The notes under the pieces were generated by a model. That model made no database searches, was not told the DNA's origin, and worked only from the letters and a program-made list of their open reading frames with translations. The position numbers and the translations under genes are program-made. From Flavobacterium psychrotrophum (GTDB lineage: Bacteria > Bacteroidota > Bacteroidia > Flavobacteriales > Flavobacteriaceae): DNA of 64,000 bases. The stretch lies in assembly GCF_003403075.1 (NCBI RefSeq), contig NZ_CP031557.1, forward strand, positions 3,286,001 through 3,350,000, read 5' to 3'. Within the stretch, counting starts at the first letter, position 1, and the number at the start of each line of letters is the position of its first letter. Shown one piece after another: positions 37,406-45,268 of the stretch.

Positions 37406-38723
37406 TTTCTGTAGCACTTAAAATATTGTTAAGTTTAAAATTTCTGAATTTCCCTTTTCGAAGGAGACAGTTTGCAACTATAAAACAATCAAGATTAATA
37501 TCTTCGACGACTTCTCTTAATTTAAATGACTGTGTTGGCTTGTCATTTAACATTATACGGACTCTACTGCTTATTGAACCATCCGCTTCTTCATAGTAGA
37601 AATTGGCAAATTCAACGCCCTCAGAATTTACACTTTCATCTATTTTATATTTAATTTTAAATTCATCAGAATTCTTAATGTAAATTAACAAGTCTATGAC
37701 CTTAATAATACGTTTGGTTATTCTGTCAAATTGATCTTTATATTGTATTAAATAGTATTGACCTTCATTAAAATGACAATCTATAACTCTTTTTCTAGAT
37801 CCATTATTGTAACTAGGATATGACGCTCCGAAAACATCTCCTTGTTCTTTAGTTTCAAAGACTCTATTGAGTTTTGTTATTTGTTTATTTTGGGAAACGT
37901 AATTGAATGATTGAAAAATGTAGTGATAATGTTTAAAATAAATGTCCGTAGGTTCCAAAATTGTACTAGCAATTTCTATCAATGGATCTCTTCCTTCTAA
38001 ACGAAAGACATCTTTATCTTTAACGTTTATTTTTATTAATTTATTTGATTCGATTACTATTTTAAGATCTGAAAGGATATCTGGCCCAAAAAGTTCTGAA
38101 GTTTCTTTCACTAATTGTAAAACCTGATATGGGAGAAATTCTTCCGAAAAAGATTTTGAAGCTGAATTATACCACTTGCATTTAAAATCAATTTTTAATC
38201 TGCCGGTATCTTCACAAAATTTTTTCTTCTCATCAGGAAATCTATGCCCAATGATTGTCATAATTGGAGGAAGAAACTCTAAGTGATTTGTTTCTATGAA
38301 TTTATCTTTTTCGAAAGACCTATGTGCTTTAACTTTTTTAAGCTCTAAATCTAAAGATTTTAGTGCTACTTTTTTATTGAGATATATAGTTTTGATGACA
38401 ATTTCAACTTCCTTCTGAGTGATATTATCTTTAAATTTTATATCTTCAATAAAAATGCTCGGTTTAGCAATTAGGGGATTTAGGAGATTGCCATTTATCC
38501 ATTTAGATTCTAATTTTCCATTATTTGAATTGTAATAAGCACAATATACTGACTGTCCTAATGATAGTCCTGTATCCGCATCATATTTGCTAATTTTAGA
38601 TTCAATTATAATTAAAATTGGCGGTGTGTAGTCAGCGTATGCTGTTATTTTATAAGATGTTTCATTTTTGTAATATGGATGTGAATTGTAGGCTGCTAAC
38701 CCACCCGATTGAAATGTTATCAT
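37374..38723 (-). CDS. Protein with SH3/DUF2158-like repeats and WYL-like C-terminus, RT-island partner
   Basis: The 449-aa protein has no signal or membrane segment and I know no named full-length family. Three segments repeat a beta-rich pattern of hydrophobic strand, Cys, aromatic: SVYCAYYNSNNGK (~58), KIDFKCKWYNSASKSF (~180) and VIDCHFNEGQYYLIQY (~315). PPIMTIIG followed by FKCKWYN and FLPYQVLQLV recalls the small DUF2158 fold. The C-terminus (~375-449) with FANFYYEEADGSISSRV and CFIVANCLLRKGKFRNFKL reads as a WYL domain, a ligand sensor common in phage-defence regulators. No helix-turn-helix is seen. It is divergent from the RT gene and AT-rich like it. Confidence 0.7.
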   Translation of the reverse strand: MITFQSGGLAAYNSHPYYKNETSYKITAYADYTPPILIIIESKISKYDADTGLSLGQSVYCAYYNSNNGKLESKWINGNLLNPLIAKPSIFIEDIKFKDNITQKEVEIVIKTIYLNKKVALKSLDLELKKVKAHRSFEKDKFIETNHLEFLPPIMTIIGHRFPDEKKKFCEDTGRLKIDFKCKWYNSASKSFSEEFLPYQVLQLVKETSELFGPDILSDLKIVIESNKLIKINVKDKDVFRLEGRDPLIEIASTILEPTDIYFKHYHYIFQSFNYVSQNKQITKLNRVFETKEQGDVFGASYPSYNNGSRKRVIDCHFNEGQYYLIQYKDQFDRITKRIIKVIDLLIYIKNSDEFKIKYKIDESVNSEGVEFANFYYEEADGSISSRVRIMLNDKPTQSFKLREVVEDINLDCFIVANCLLRKGKFRNFKLNNILSATEIIDGNLLFER

Positions 38724-38735
38724 AAATTTTGTTGA

Positions 38736-38781
38736 ATTGGTTATTCAAATATATAAATTTTAACATTATATTTGAACCAAT
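38736..38781. promoter_or_regulatory. Divergent promoter dyad of the RT island
   Basis: Two perfect -7 boxes face away from each other: TATATTTG on the minus strand (38753-38746, toward the 449-aa gene) and TATATTTG on the plus strand (38767-38774, toward the RT). They form part of an imperfect inverted repeat, ATTGGTT-TCAAATATA against TATATTTGA-ACCAAT. The shared symmetry suits one dimeric regulator controlling both genes. Confidence 0.55.
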
Positions 38782-39131
38782 CCTGGAGTAAAGTGAAATA
38801 ACATCTGGTGGATTATAGATCGCACAAGTATACTTGCATGATCACTTGAAAATAGATAGATTTTCAAGGGCTGAAGATTTATTCTTCTGCTTCTGTTTTA
38901 ACGTTAAAACAGTCGCAGAAATCATATTTAATACATTGAACATAGTTCCTAATGCATCACCTGCTATCAGGCTTGTCAGTAAAGGTACAAATAGTTTAAT
39001 CGCTTTCATAGTGTTTATTATATATTTACTCGAATTACCAATGACTCAGTAACTGGGTACTAATCCAACTCGAGAGAGTGTATGTTGTTTTAAAACGTTA
39101 TTGATATCTCCAGGATTTATTTTTTAGGAAT
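38781..39131 (+). ncRNA. Candidate structured leader/ncRNA upstream of the reverse transcriptase
   Basis: From the plus-strand -7 box to the RT ATG is about 350 nt with no good plus-strand gene. It contains a 9-bp hairpin CTTGAAAAT (38845-38853) with 38860-38868, and a near-perfect 36-bp palindrome at 38885-38920 (TTCTGC..CTGTTTTAACG and its complement) with only one 2-nt mismatch per arm. Retrons and some defence RTs such as DRT2 use a structured RNA beside the RT gene as template. That role here is inference. Confidence 0.4.
38842..39009 (-). CDS. Possible 55-aa membrane peptide
   Basis: A minus-strand frame, ATG 39009 to TGA 38842, encodes 55 residues. A hydrophobic first part (MKAIKLFVPLLTSLIAGDAL...) is followed by a basic tail (KQKQKNKSSALENL). 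It would be a single-span membrane peptide in the same direction as the 449-aa gene. The 36-bp palindrome lies inside it. It competes with the ncRNA reading of the same stretch. No promoter or ribosome site is evident. Confidence 0.35.
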   Translation of the reverse strand: MKAIKLFVPLLTSLIAGDALGTMFNVLNMISATVLTLKQKQKNKSSALENLSIFK

Positions 39132-40769
39132 ATGGGTAAACCACCAGAATGGCTAAAAGAAAAAGGTTACATACATTTATCCCCCTCACTTCAATTAAGG
39201 GATGATAAATCATTAATTGTAAAGAAAATTGAAAGTCCATCTTTTGTAGCGAAATATGCATTTTATCCCTTATTGCATACTTTTATTTCTGACCGTAAAT
39301 ATAAAAAGGGCAATGCTGAAAAACATACCACCCATATCCGCCGACATACCCATTATGAGATTGGATCTCTAAAGCCAGTCAGGAATGCTAAGTTGCGGCC
39401 TTTGCATTATGCAAGCCATTTCGATGCACTTGTTTACGGCTGTTATGCTGAAAAACTTCGGGTTCCTTACGAAAAAGAATTGGCTATTGATGACGAATTA
39501 AACAAGGCAATCATAGCCTATCGAAAAATTGAAACTTTTGAGGGTTCAGGCAAAGGCAGAGCAAATATGCATTTCGCAAAAGAATGTTTCGATGAGATAA
39601 AGACTCGTAGTGAGAATGAAGAAATAGGTGTATTAGCAATTGACCTAAAAAGTTTTTTTTCTTCTTTAGATCATTCTTACATAAAACAACAATGGGCTAA
39701 ATTATTGGGCAAAGACGAACTTCCTCCTGATCATTACAATGTTTTTAGATCATGTACTAAATTTAGGTATGTTTTGAGGGATGATTTGCGAATTGGCAAC
39801 AAATCTAAAAATGGAAGAAAAAAACCTTTTGATGAAAGTAAATTAGCAAGTATAAGAAGAAATAAAGGATATAGATGTTTTTTTGAAACCAACGAGGATT
39901 TTCGAAATGCAATTAAGGAAGGTTTGCTTCCTGTTTATTCAAATCCTTTTTATAGAGAAGTTGACAATAAAGATAAATCGAAATTTGAAACTCGAAAAAT
40001 AAATATTGGCATTCCCCAAGGGTTACCAATTAGCGCTTTATTAGCTAATATATATCTTCTTGAATTTGATAGAAAGATATTGGAATTCGTTCATTATAAA
40101 TTAGGTGGATTTTACAGGAGATACTCAGATGATATTTTGATAGTTTGCAAAGCTGAACAAATGAGCGAAATAGAGAAGTTCACTTATGATTTAATCGAGG
40201 AATATAAAATCAAGATTAGTAAAGAAAAAACGGAGCGTTATGTTTTTAAAAATGTTGCTCATCCCAAAAATAAAGCTTCTCAGAAACTAACCTGCTTTTC
40301 TCTAGATAGTTTGGGTAATGAAAAAACTGCAGCTCTTTCATATTTAGGTTTTGAATTTAGAGGGCACAATGTAGGAATTAAATCTTCTAATTTAGGGAAG
40401 TACTATCGTAAACTGATAAGTGTGGTTAAAAGAAAAGCTAAACGTGCAATAAAATCGAGTGAGCAAAATCCAAATGCTAAACGTGCCATCTTTAAGAGTC
40501 AAGTAAAAAAGATTTACAACTTACCTCTTAAATACTTAGATGGTGATGGAACCGAAGATAAGAAAATGAAAAGGAAGAGATATAACTTGGTCTTAAATGA
40601 TAGAGGGTTTTATGAATTTAAACACAGACCAGTAAATAATAAGAAACAGTCTAATTATCATTCTTATCTCAAACGTTGTGCAGCAACATTTGAAACTGAC
40701 TCTTTTGAAAAGCAAGTTTACAAATCAAGAGCGATTGTTCACAAGGCAATGAATAAATATCTTAAATAA
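39132..40769 (+). CDS. Reverse transcriptase, defence-associated (UG/Abi-like)
   Basis: The 545-aa RNA-directed DNA polymerase has, in order, RPLHYASHFDALVYGCYAEKL (motif 1 region, ~90-110), GRANMHFAKECFDEI (motif 2), VLAIDLKSFFSSLDH (motif A), GIPQGLPISALLANIY (motif B), FYRRYSDDILIV (motif C with YSDD), KISKEKTERY (motif D) and LSYLGFEF (motif E). A basic C-terminal extension of ~110 residues follows. Retron VTG and group II maturase/endonuclease features are absent, leaving the unknown-group/Abi defence RTs as best guess; the subtype cannot be set by eye. AGGA lies 5 nt before the ATG. Confidence 0.88.
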   Translation: MGKPPEWLKEKGYIHLSPSLQLRDDKSLIVKKIESPSFVAKYAFYPLLHTFISDRKYKKGNAEKHTTHIRRHTHYEIGSLKPVRNAKLRPLHYASHFDALVYGCYAEKLRVPYEKELAIDDELNKAIIAYRKIETFEGSGKGRANMHFAKECFDEIKTRSENEEIGVLAIDLKSFFSSLDHSYIKQQWAKLLGKDELPPDHYNVFRSCTKFRYVLRDDLRIGNKSKNGRKKPFDESKLASIRRNKGYRCFFETNEDFRNAIKEGLLPVYSNPFYREVDNKDKSKFETRKINIGIPQGLPISALLANIYLLEFDRKILEFVHYKLGGFYRRYSDDILIVCKAEQMSEIEKFTYDLIEEYKIKISKEKTERYVFKNVAHPKNKASQKLTCFSLDSLGNEKTAALSYLGFEFRGHNVGIKSSNLGKYYRKLISVVKRKAKRAIKSSEQNPNAKRAIFKSQVKKIYNLPLKYLDGDGTEDKKMKRKRYNLVLNDRGFYEFKHRPVNNKKQSNYHSYLKRCAATFETDSFEKQVYKSRAIVHKAMNKYLK

Positions 40770-40788
40770 CAGTCACTAAGTTACTGAC

Positions 40789-40813
40789 AATAACGCGCTG
40801 TTTGGGGTGTAAA
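40789..40813. repeat. Right copy of 25-bp direct repeat (attR-like)
   Basis: Identical to 37291-37315. It lies 19 bp after the RT stop and runs directly into the era promoter. Just before it is a short imperfect inverted and direct motif, AGTCACTAAGTTACTGAC (40771-40788). Confidence 0.95.
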
Positions 40814-40820
40814 CCCACTG

Positions 40821-40851
40821 TTGTATGTGCCGATAATTAATAATACCTTTG
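40821..40851 (+). promoter_or_regulatory. Complete promoter upstream of era
   Basis: The -33 TTG (40821-40823) and -7 TACCTTTG (40844-40851) are 20 nt apart, the ideal arrangement. The promoter starts 8 bp beyond the right direct repeat, so the island inserted just upstream of it without breaking it. Confidence 0.65.
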
Positions 40852-40866
40852 TACCATAAAATCCAT

Positions 40867-40892
40867 AAGCCATTATATTGATGGCTTTTTTT
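40867..40892 (+). terminator. Terminator-like hairpin in the era leader
   Basis: The stem AAGCCAT (40867-40873) pairs with 40881-40887 and is followed by a run of T. It lies between the promoter and the era ATG, so it could act as an attenuator, or it could end transcription arriving from the island. Confidence 0.6.
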
Positions 40893-40908
40893 ATTAAAGG
40901 ATATCACT

Positions 40909-41793
40909 ATGGCACATAAGGCAGGTTTTGTAAACATAATAGGCAACCCAAACGTGGGCAAAAGCACACTGATGAACGCATTTGTGGGCGAGCGCCTTTC
41001 TATCATTACCAGTAAGGCACAAACCACGCGCCACCGCATACTGGGCATTGTAAATGGCGAAGATTTTCAGGTAGTACTGTCAGATACGCCGGGTATCATT
41101 AAGCCTGCTTATGAGTTACAAAGTTCTATGATGGATTTTGTAAAAACAGCCTTTGAAGATGCCGATGTGCTTATTTATATGGTAGAGATAGGCGAAAAAG
41201 AACTTAAAGACGAAGCATTTTTCAACAAGATCGTACACACTAAAATCCCTGTACTTTTACTGCTTAATAAGATAGATAAGTCTACCCAGGAGCAGCTGGA
41301 AGAGCAGGTACAGCACTGGAAAGAAAAAGTACCCAATGCCGAAATATACCCTATAAGCGCATTACAAAACTTTAATGTTCAAAATGTATTTACCCGCATT
41401 TTAGAGATACTGCCGGAGTCGCCTCCTTATTACCCTAAAGATGCACTTACCGACAAGCCCGAACGCTTTTTTGTAAACGAAACCATTAGGGAAAAAATAC
41501 TACTTAACTACGACAAAGAAATTCCGTATGCGGTAGAAATAGAGACCGAAGAATTTATTGAAGATGATGACATCATCCGCATCCGTGCGGTAATCATGGT
41601 AGAGCGCGATACCCAAAAAGGCATCATTATAGGCCATAAAGGCGCTGCCCTTAAAAGAGTGGGCATAGCTGCACGTGCCGACCTCGAAAAATTCTTTGGC
41701 AAGCAAATACACCTGCAAATGTTTGTAAAGGTTAATAAAGACTGGCGCAGCAATAACTTTCAGCTACGCAGATTTGGCTACAATAATAAGTAG
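40909..41793 (+). CDS. era: GTPase Era
   Basis: The 294-aa GTPase binds 16S rRNA 3' end and assists 30S assembly. It has G1 [15 protein letters not shown]3 DTPGI, G4 NKID and a C-terminal KH domain with [11 protein letters not shown], ending in the family-typical [19 protein letters not shown]. Length is standard. Codon use and G+C are like the core genome, in contrast to the island just upstream. Confidence 0.96.
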   Translation: MAHKAGFVNIIGNPNVGKSTLMNAFVGERLSIITSKAQTTRHRILGIVNGEDFQVVLSDTPGIIKPAYELQSSMMDFVKTAFEDADVLIYMVEIGEKELKDEAFFNKIVHTKIPVLLLLNKIDKSTQEQLEEQVQHWKEKVPNAEIYPISALQNFNVQNVFTRILEILPESPPYYPKDALTDKPERFFVNETIREKILLNYDKEIPYAVEIETEEFIEDDDIIRIRAVIMVERDTQKGIIIGHKGAALKRVGIAARADLEKFFGKQIHLQMFVKVNKDWRSNNFQLRRFGYNNK

Positions 41794-41878
41794 CTAAAGC
41801 CTTCTTTTTGAAACATAAGACTTAAAACTCCCTTCTATATTATTTATAGTAAGGTTAGCTTTATATGGGTTAAGATAT

Positions 41879-41912
41879 AAAAAAAGGAGGCTGCCTCAGC
41901 AAGCAGCCCCCC
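41879..41912 (-). terminator. Terminator of the small membrane protein gene
   Basis: On the minus strand, a G/C-rich stem (GGCTGC, 41907-41902, with 41893-41888) is followed by a run of T. It lies 21 bp past the stop of the minus-strand gene. Confidence 0.8.
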
Positions 41913-41932
41913 CAACCATTAAATTAACCAGA

Positions 41933-42178
41933 CTAAACCTTTGATACGTCAGAAAATATAATGCTACGCATAAATATCGCGGCGATAAACAAAAGGTTAG
42001 AAACCCCCGTTACCATACATACTATAACCATTTTATAAGGACTTTCGGTAAGCAGCTCTCCATTTGTGCCATAAGACACGAGTTCTGCATAGCCCGAAAG
42101 CTCTATAATAAGGTAAAGTTCCAGGCAATTAACTACCAGTAGTATAATGCAAGCGATGTAAAGCGACTTCATTTTCAT
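41933..42178 (-). CDS. Small two-helix membrane protein
   Basis: The 81-aa protein has two hydrophobic segments (~5-27 MKSLYIACIILLVVNCLELY and ~48-70 KMVIVCMVTGVSNLLFIAAIF) separated by a polar loop. I recognise no family. A good terminator directly downstream supports it as a real transcription unit. Met3 is an alternative start. The upstream stretch 42179-42475 shows no other gene or clear element. Confidence 0.6.
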   Translation of the reverse strand: MKMKSLYIACIILLVVNCLELYLIIELSGYAELVSYGTNGELLTESPYKMVIVCMVTGVSNLLFIAAIFMRSIIFSDVSKV

Positions 42179-42475
42179 GGTACAATAAGTTTAGTCAGAT
42201 TAACCTATATGGGTAGGCACATAGCCTTTTACTCTTTACTAATCGGGGGTTTTGCCCCTTTATTCACGACCTGATCAAGGCCAATTTTACAAATTTTCTA
42301 CCCGCACACCACCGCTTTCCAACAACCATACAAATAGCAATGGTTACCTTCCGGCGGCGGCTCTGGGGGCAGAGTAAGGTTTAAGTAATTTTTAAGTACC
42401 TGAAAGACAAACCTCAGGCCTTCCATGTACTGCAAGATTGGTGATTGTGACTATGTTGGTTTATTAAGTCCGGTA

Positions 42476-43162
42476 TTAATGAGACATTTCTGTAGCCATT
42501 GCCATGGTTACTGCCTGCGCTACGCCTGTACCCGCGCCGTTAATGGCACCAAGTATGGCAGGTCTTTTCTTTATCCAGTATTTATCTTCGTCGCCGTTAT
42601 CGCAGCTTTGGTAGCGCGCTACAGCAGCAGCCGTAAGCACAATTTTCCTGTCGAGGTCATTAAGCTTATTATCGCTCAAAACGGCATTTTCAAAGCTTGT
42701 TAGCTGCGCATATACACTACTAAATGACTTGTTTGTTAACGATTGTGCCAGCACAAGCAATTCTGCTATTTTTGTTTTTCCGTCAGCCGATGCCGCCGTG
42801 GCATTTATAATGGCAGTATCGGTATAGTTATTTACAACCCAGGTTACATCATTTAAACCTACCCCCGAATATCCCGGATAAGTAGCTGTAAGCACTTTAG
42901 CGGCTGCATCATTAACATCAACTGTAATTTGCGTAACAGATGTTCCGGGAACTACATAAGGTGCGATATCTCTTACCTTTACATATAAATCTCCGGCTGC
43001 GTCATAAGGGTTAGATGTATTTTTTACAATTACGGCATCTTTGTGTGCTAACTGTAATGAACCTGTGTTTTGCGAAGCTTCCGCTTCTATAGTGTTGTCA
43101 TCTGTGATGCAGGAATTAAGCACGAGTGTACAAAAGACAAATAGGACATAGTATCTTTTCAT
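42476..43162 (-). CDS. Hypothetical lipoprotein, 228 aa
   Basis: The N-terminus MKRYYVLFVFCTLVLNSC is a lipoprotein signal with the lipobox Cys at 18. The mature part is Ala/Thr/Val-rich and has no domain I recognise. A mid-section (PGYSGVGLNDVTWVVNNYTD) and a Cys (YQSCDNGDEDKYW) followed by a Gly/Ala-rich end (AINGAGTGVAQAVTMAMATE) are notable: the end resembles the hydrophobic tail of small secreted peptides. It stands alone between two gene-poor gaps. Confidence 0.7.
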   Translation of the reverse strand: MKRYYVLFVFCTLVLNSCITDDNTIEAEASQNTGSLQLAHKDAVIVKNTSNPYDAAGDLYVKVRDIAPYVVPGTSVTQITVDVNDAAAKVLTATYPGYSGVGLNDVTWVVNNYTDTAIINATAASADGKTKIAELLVLAQSLTNKSFSSVYAQLTSFENAVLSDNKLNDLDRKIVLTAAAVARYQSCDNGDEDKYWIKKRPAILGAINGAGTGVAQAVTMAMATEMSH

Positions 43163-43535
43163 GGTTAATCAAGATGTAATGGTTGAATAATGTGTTCCTA
43201 TAAGTTCTTGTGCATCCCGGGTAGCAGAACTTTTTTTTGCTGAGTTGTTAGCCGATTGCTGAGCAGCTAACGAGGACAAAACTACAGGCTGTGCCGGCGC
43301 TATGCAAAGCATATAAGGCAGGATTCATGAATACAACACCACGAATTCATGAATTCACACCTAAAAAAAACAAACACAAAACACTTAAAACCAAAACATT
43401 AAATCAAAACAAGAACAAAAAACACCTTACAGGCAAGACGTCCAAAACCAAAAGCATAAAATGCAGGTATTTTAGTGCTATAACGCGCTTTTTTTAATAA
43501 TTTGCAGTGCTCCACAATAATTAAAAATATCCTTT
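43163..43535. other. Gap without a supported gene
   Basis: This stretch separates a minus-strand lipoprotein gene from the plus-strand TPR regulator, so it must hold both promoters. A short dyad with TTCATGAA and GAATTCATGAATTC is seen around 43322-43358, followed by A-rich sequence. A plus-strand frame at 43291-43497 is Lys-rich low complexity and is not accepted. A near-consensus AATAATTTGC lies about 40 bp before the regulator start. Confidence 0.5.
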
Positions 43536-45266
43536 ATGAGGCAAGGCGGCACAGTATTGCTTTTTGTTTTTCTTTTATTTTGCCATAAAGTACTTTCTCA
43601 GGAAAGCCCTGATACGGCAAAAAAAAAGTCATATGAAGAACTACAGCAGGTTATCGACAACAGTTACGATACCATATACCTAAAGCCGTACTTAAATGGA
43701 TATATACAAAAAGCTAAAAAGGACAACGACCCTGAAAAAATATACCGGGCCTATCAAAACTACATATACAGTTCTGCAGCTCAGTTAATGTTGCCCTATG
43801 CAGACAGCCTTATAAGCATCGCAAAAAAAATAGGCACCAACGAAAAATTAGGTAAAGCCTATGAGCATAAAGCAACAGTATATTATACCCAAAAGAATTA
43901 TAAAGAGGCAATGGATAATTTTTTGGCAGCTAATGAGTATGCTTCAAAAACCACCGACGAGTCTCTTAAGCATCAAATTAAATATGACATTGCCAACATA
44001 AAATTCTATCTTGGATTTTATAAGGAAGCCTTGGTACTATTTGAACAATGTGCTGCATTTTTTGACAAAACAGCAAACAGAGGCTACATCAATTCGATGA
44101 ACTCCATAGCACTTTGTTATAACAAAATGGGAAAATATGACCTGTGTACAGTAGCAAACAACAAAGCTCTGGAACGTGCCATAAAAACTAATGACAAATC
44201 ATCTATTGCTTATATAAGCTTTTATGAAGGAATTAATGAATACGGTAAAAAAAACTATGCCGAAGCCATTAAAAAAATTAATGCAGGACTTCCTGAAGTA
44301 AATGCCAATGATGATTTTGCGAATGAAACCGTAGCGGCATTCTACCTGGGTAAAAGCTACCGCGCGTTAGGCAATAACGAAAAAGCTATGGCGTATTTTA
44401 AAAAGACCGATGAGGCTTTTCGAACAAAAAAATACACCCGCCCGGACTTAAGGGAAAATTATGAGATACTGATAAACGAAGCCAAGAAAACCGGCAATAT
44501 ACAAATGCAGTTGTATTATGTAGACCGCCTTATGGAGGTAGACAGTGTACTAAATGCAAACTACAAATACCTTTCTGGTAAAGTATATAAGGAATATGAC
44601 ACCAAAGCCCTTATTGCAGAAAAAAAATCGATAGAAGATGAACTGACTAACCGCAAAGCGCTTATGGTTTTACTGTACAGCGCTGTTGGCTTATTAGTTA
44701 CTGCCATGCTACTGCTTATGTATCGTTATTTTAAGCACCAGAAAAAGTATAAGGAACGTTTTGAAGAACTGATGGCCCGCCTGGAACACCAGCAAAAAAA
44801 AGCCGTCAATATTGCCGATGGTATAGCTGTAAAGCCTGAGGCCATTGCCGAAACCACAGCAGAAACACGTCAGGCTCCGGACATTAACCCCGAAGTTGTA
44901 AAAAGTGTGCTCGCCCAACTGGAAAAGTTTGAAGCAAAAAATAAGTTCCTTAAAAAGGAACTTACATTAAATGATCTGGCAGCAGTATTAAACACTAATG
45001 CCAACTACCTGTCTAAAATAATTAATTATTATAAAGAAAAAAGCTTTAGTAATTATCTTAATGACCTGCGGGTAGATTTTATAATTGAACTTTTGCGCAA
45101 CCAGCCACGCTATCGCAATTTTACAATTAAGGCCCTTGCCGAAGAGGCTGGTTTTGCAAATGCCCAGCATTTCTCAAAAGCATTTTACGCACGTACCGGG
45201 CTGTATCCTTCTTTCTTTGTAAACGAAATGGTTAATGTATATACAAATGCAGTAGTAAGCGAATAA
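43536..45266 (+). CDS. TPR sensor with AraC-type DNA-binding domain
   Basis: The 576-aa protein has a signal sequence (MRQGGTVLLFVFLLFCHKVLSQ), a periplasmic stretch of tetratricopeptide repeats (~30-350), one membrane helix (~372-395, LMVLLYSAVGLLVTAMLLLMY), a short coiled coil and a cytoplasmic AraC HTH pair (~470-570: LNDLAAVLNTNANYLSKIIN and IKALAEEAGFANAQHFSKAF). This is a one-protein transmembrane regulator common in flavobacteria. Targets and ligand are unknown. It converges with the TPM gene with only 2 bp between stops. Confidence 0.9.
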   Translation: MRQGGTVLLFVFLLFCHKVLSQESPDTAKKKSYEELQQVIDNSYDTIYLKPYLNGYIQKAKKDNDPEKIYRAYQNYIYSSAAQLMLPYADSLISIAKKIGTNEKLGKAYEHKATVYYTQKNYKEAMDNFLAANEYASKTTDESLKHQIKYDIANIKFYLGFYKEALVLFEQCAAFFDKTANRGYINSMNSIALCYNKMGKYDLCTVANNKALERAIKTNDKSSIAYISFYEGINEYGKKNYAEAIKKINAGLPEVNANDDFANETVAAFYLGKSYRALGNNEKAMAYFKKTDEAFRTKKYTRPDLRENYEILINEAKKTGNIQMQLYYVDRLMEVDSVLNANYKYLSGKVYKEYDTKALIAEKKSIEDELTNRKALMVLLYSAVGLLVTAMLLLMYRYFKHQKKYKERFEELMARLEHQQKKAVNIADGIAVKPEAIAETTAETRQAPDINPEVVKSVLAQLEKFEAKNKFLKKELTLNDLAAVLNTNANYLSKIINYYKEKSFSNYLNDLRVDFIIELLRNQPRYRNFTIKALAEEAGFANAQHFSKAFYARTGLYPSFFVNEMVNVYTNAVVSE

Positions 45267-45268
45267 CC

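Larger units (their letters stand above)
37316..40813. mobile_element. 3.5-kb reverse-transcriptase island inserted at the PHP gene 3' end
   Basis: The segment, 3,498 bp counting one repeat copy, is bracketed by the exact 25-bp direct repeat. Removing it restores continuous sequence from the PHP gene into the era promoter. The interior is AT-rich: a sampled RT line (39181-39240) has 19 G/C of 60, against 32 of 60 in era (40981-41040). Contents are a minus-strand 449-aa gene, a divergent promoter dyad, a hairpin-rich spacer and a plus-strand reverse transcriptase. No integrase, transposase or terminal inverted repeats are seen. It resembles a defence cassette mobilised in trans or by an unknown route. 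Confidence 0.8.

Noticed and set aside
38834..39052. 72-aa plus-strand frame upstream of the RT
   Set aside because: Composition is unconvincing and it overlaps the hairpins; a minus-strand 55-aa frame is at least as good.
39132..40769. Retron reverse transcriptase
   Set aside because: The protein is too long (545 aa against ~300) and lacks the VTG motif; no msr-msd layout is recognised.
37316..40813. Group II intron
   Set aside because: No intron ends or domain V are recognised, a second divergent gene is present, and the flanking 25-bp duplication is not an intron feature.
37316..40813. Diversity-generating retroelement
   Set aside because: No template/variable repeat pair or Avd-like gene was seen.
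43291..43497. Lys/Asn/Thr-rich 68-aa plus-strand frame
   Set aside because: It is translated from A-rich low-complexity DNA and has no domain.
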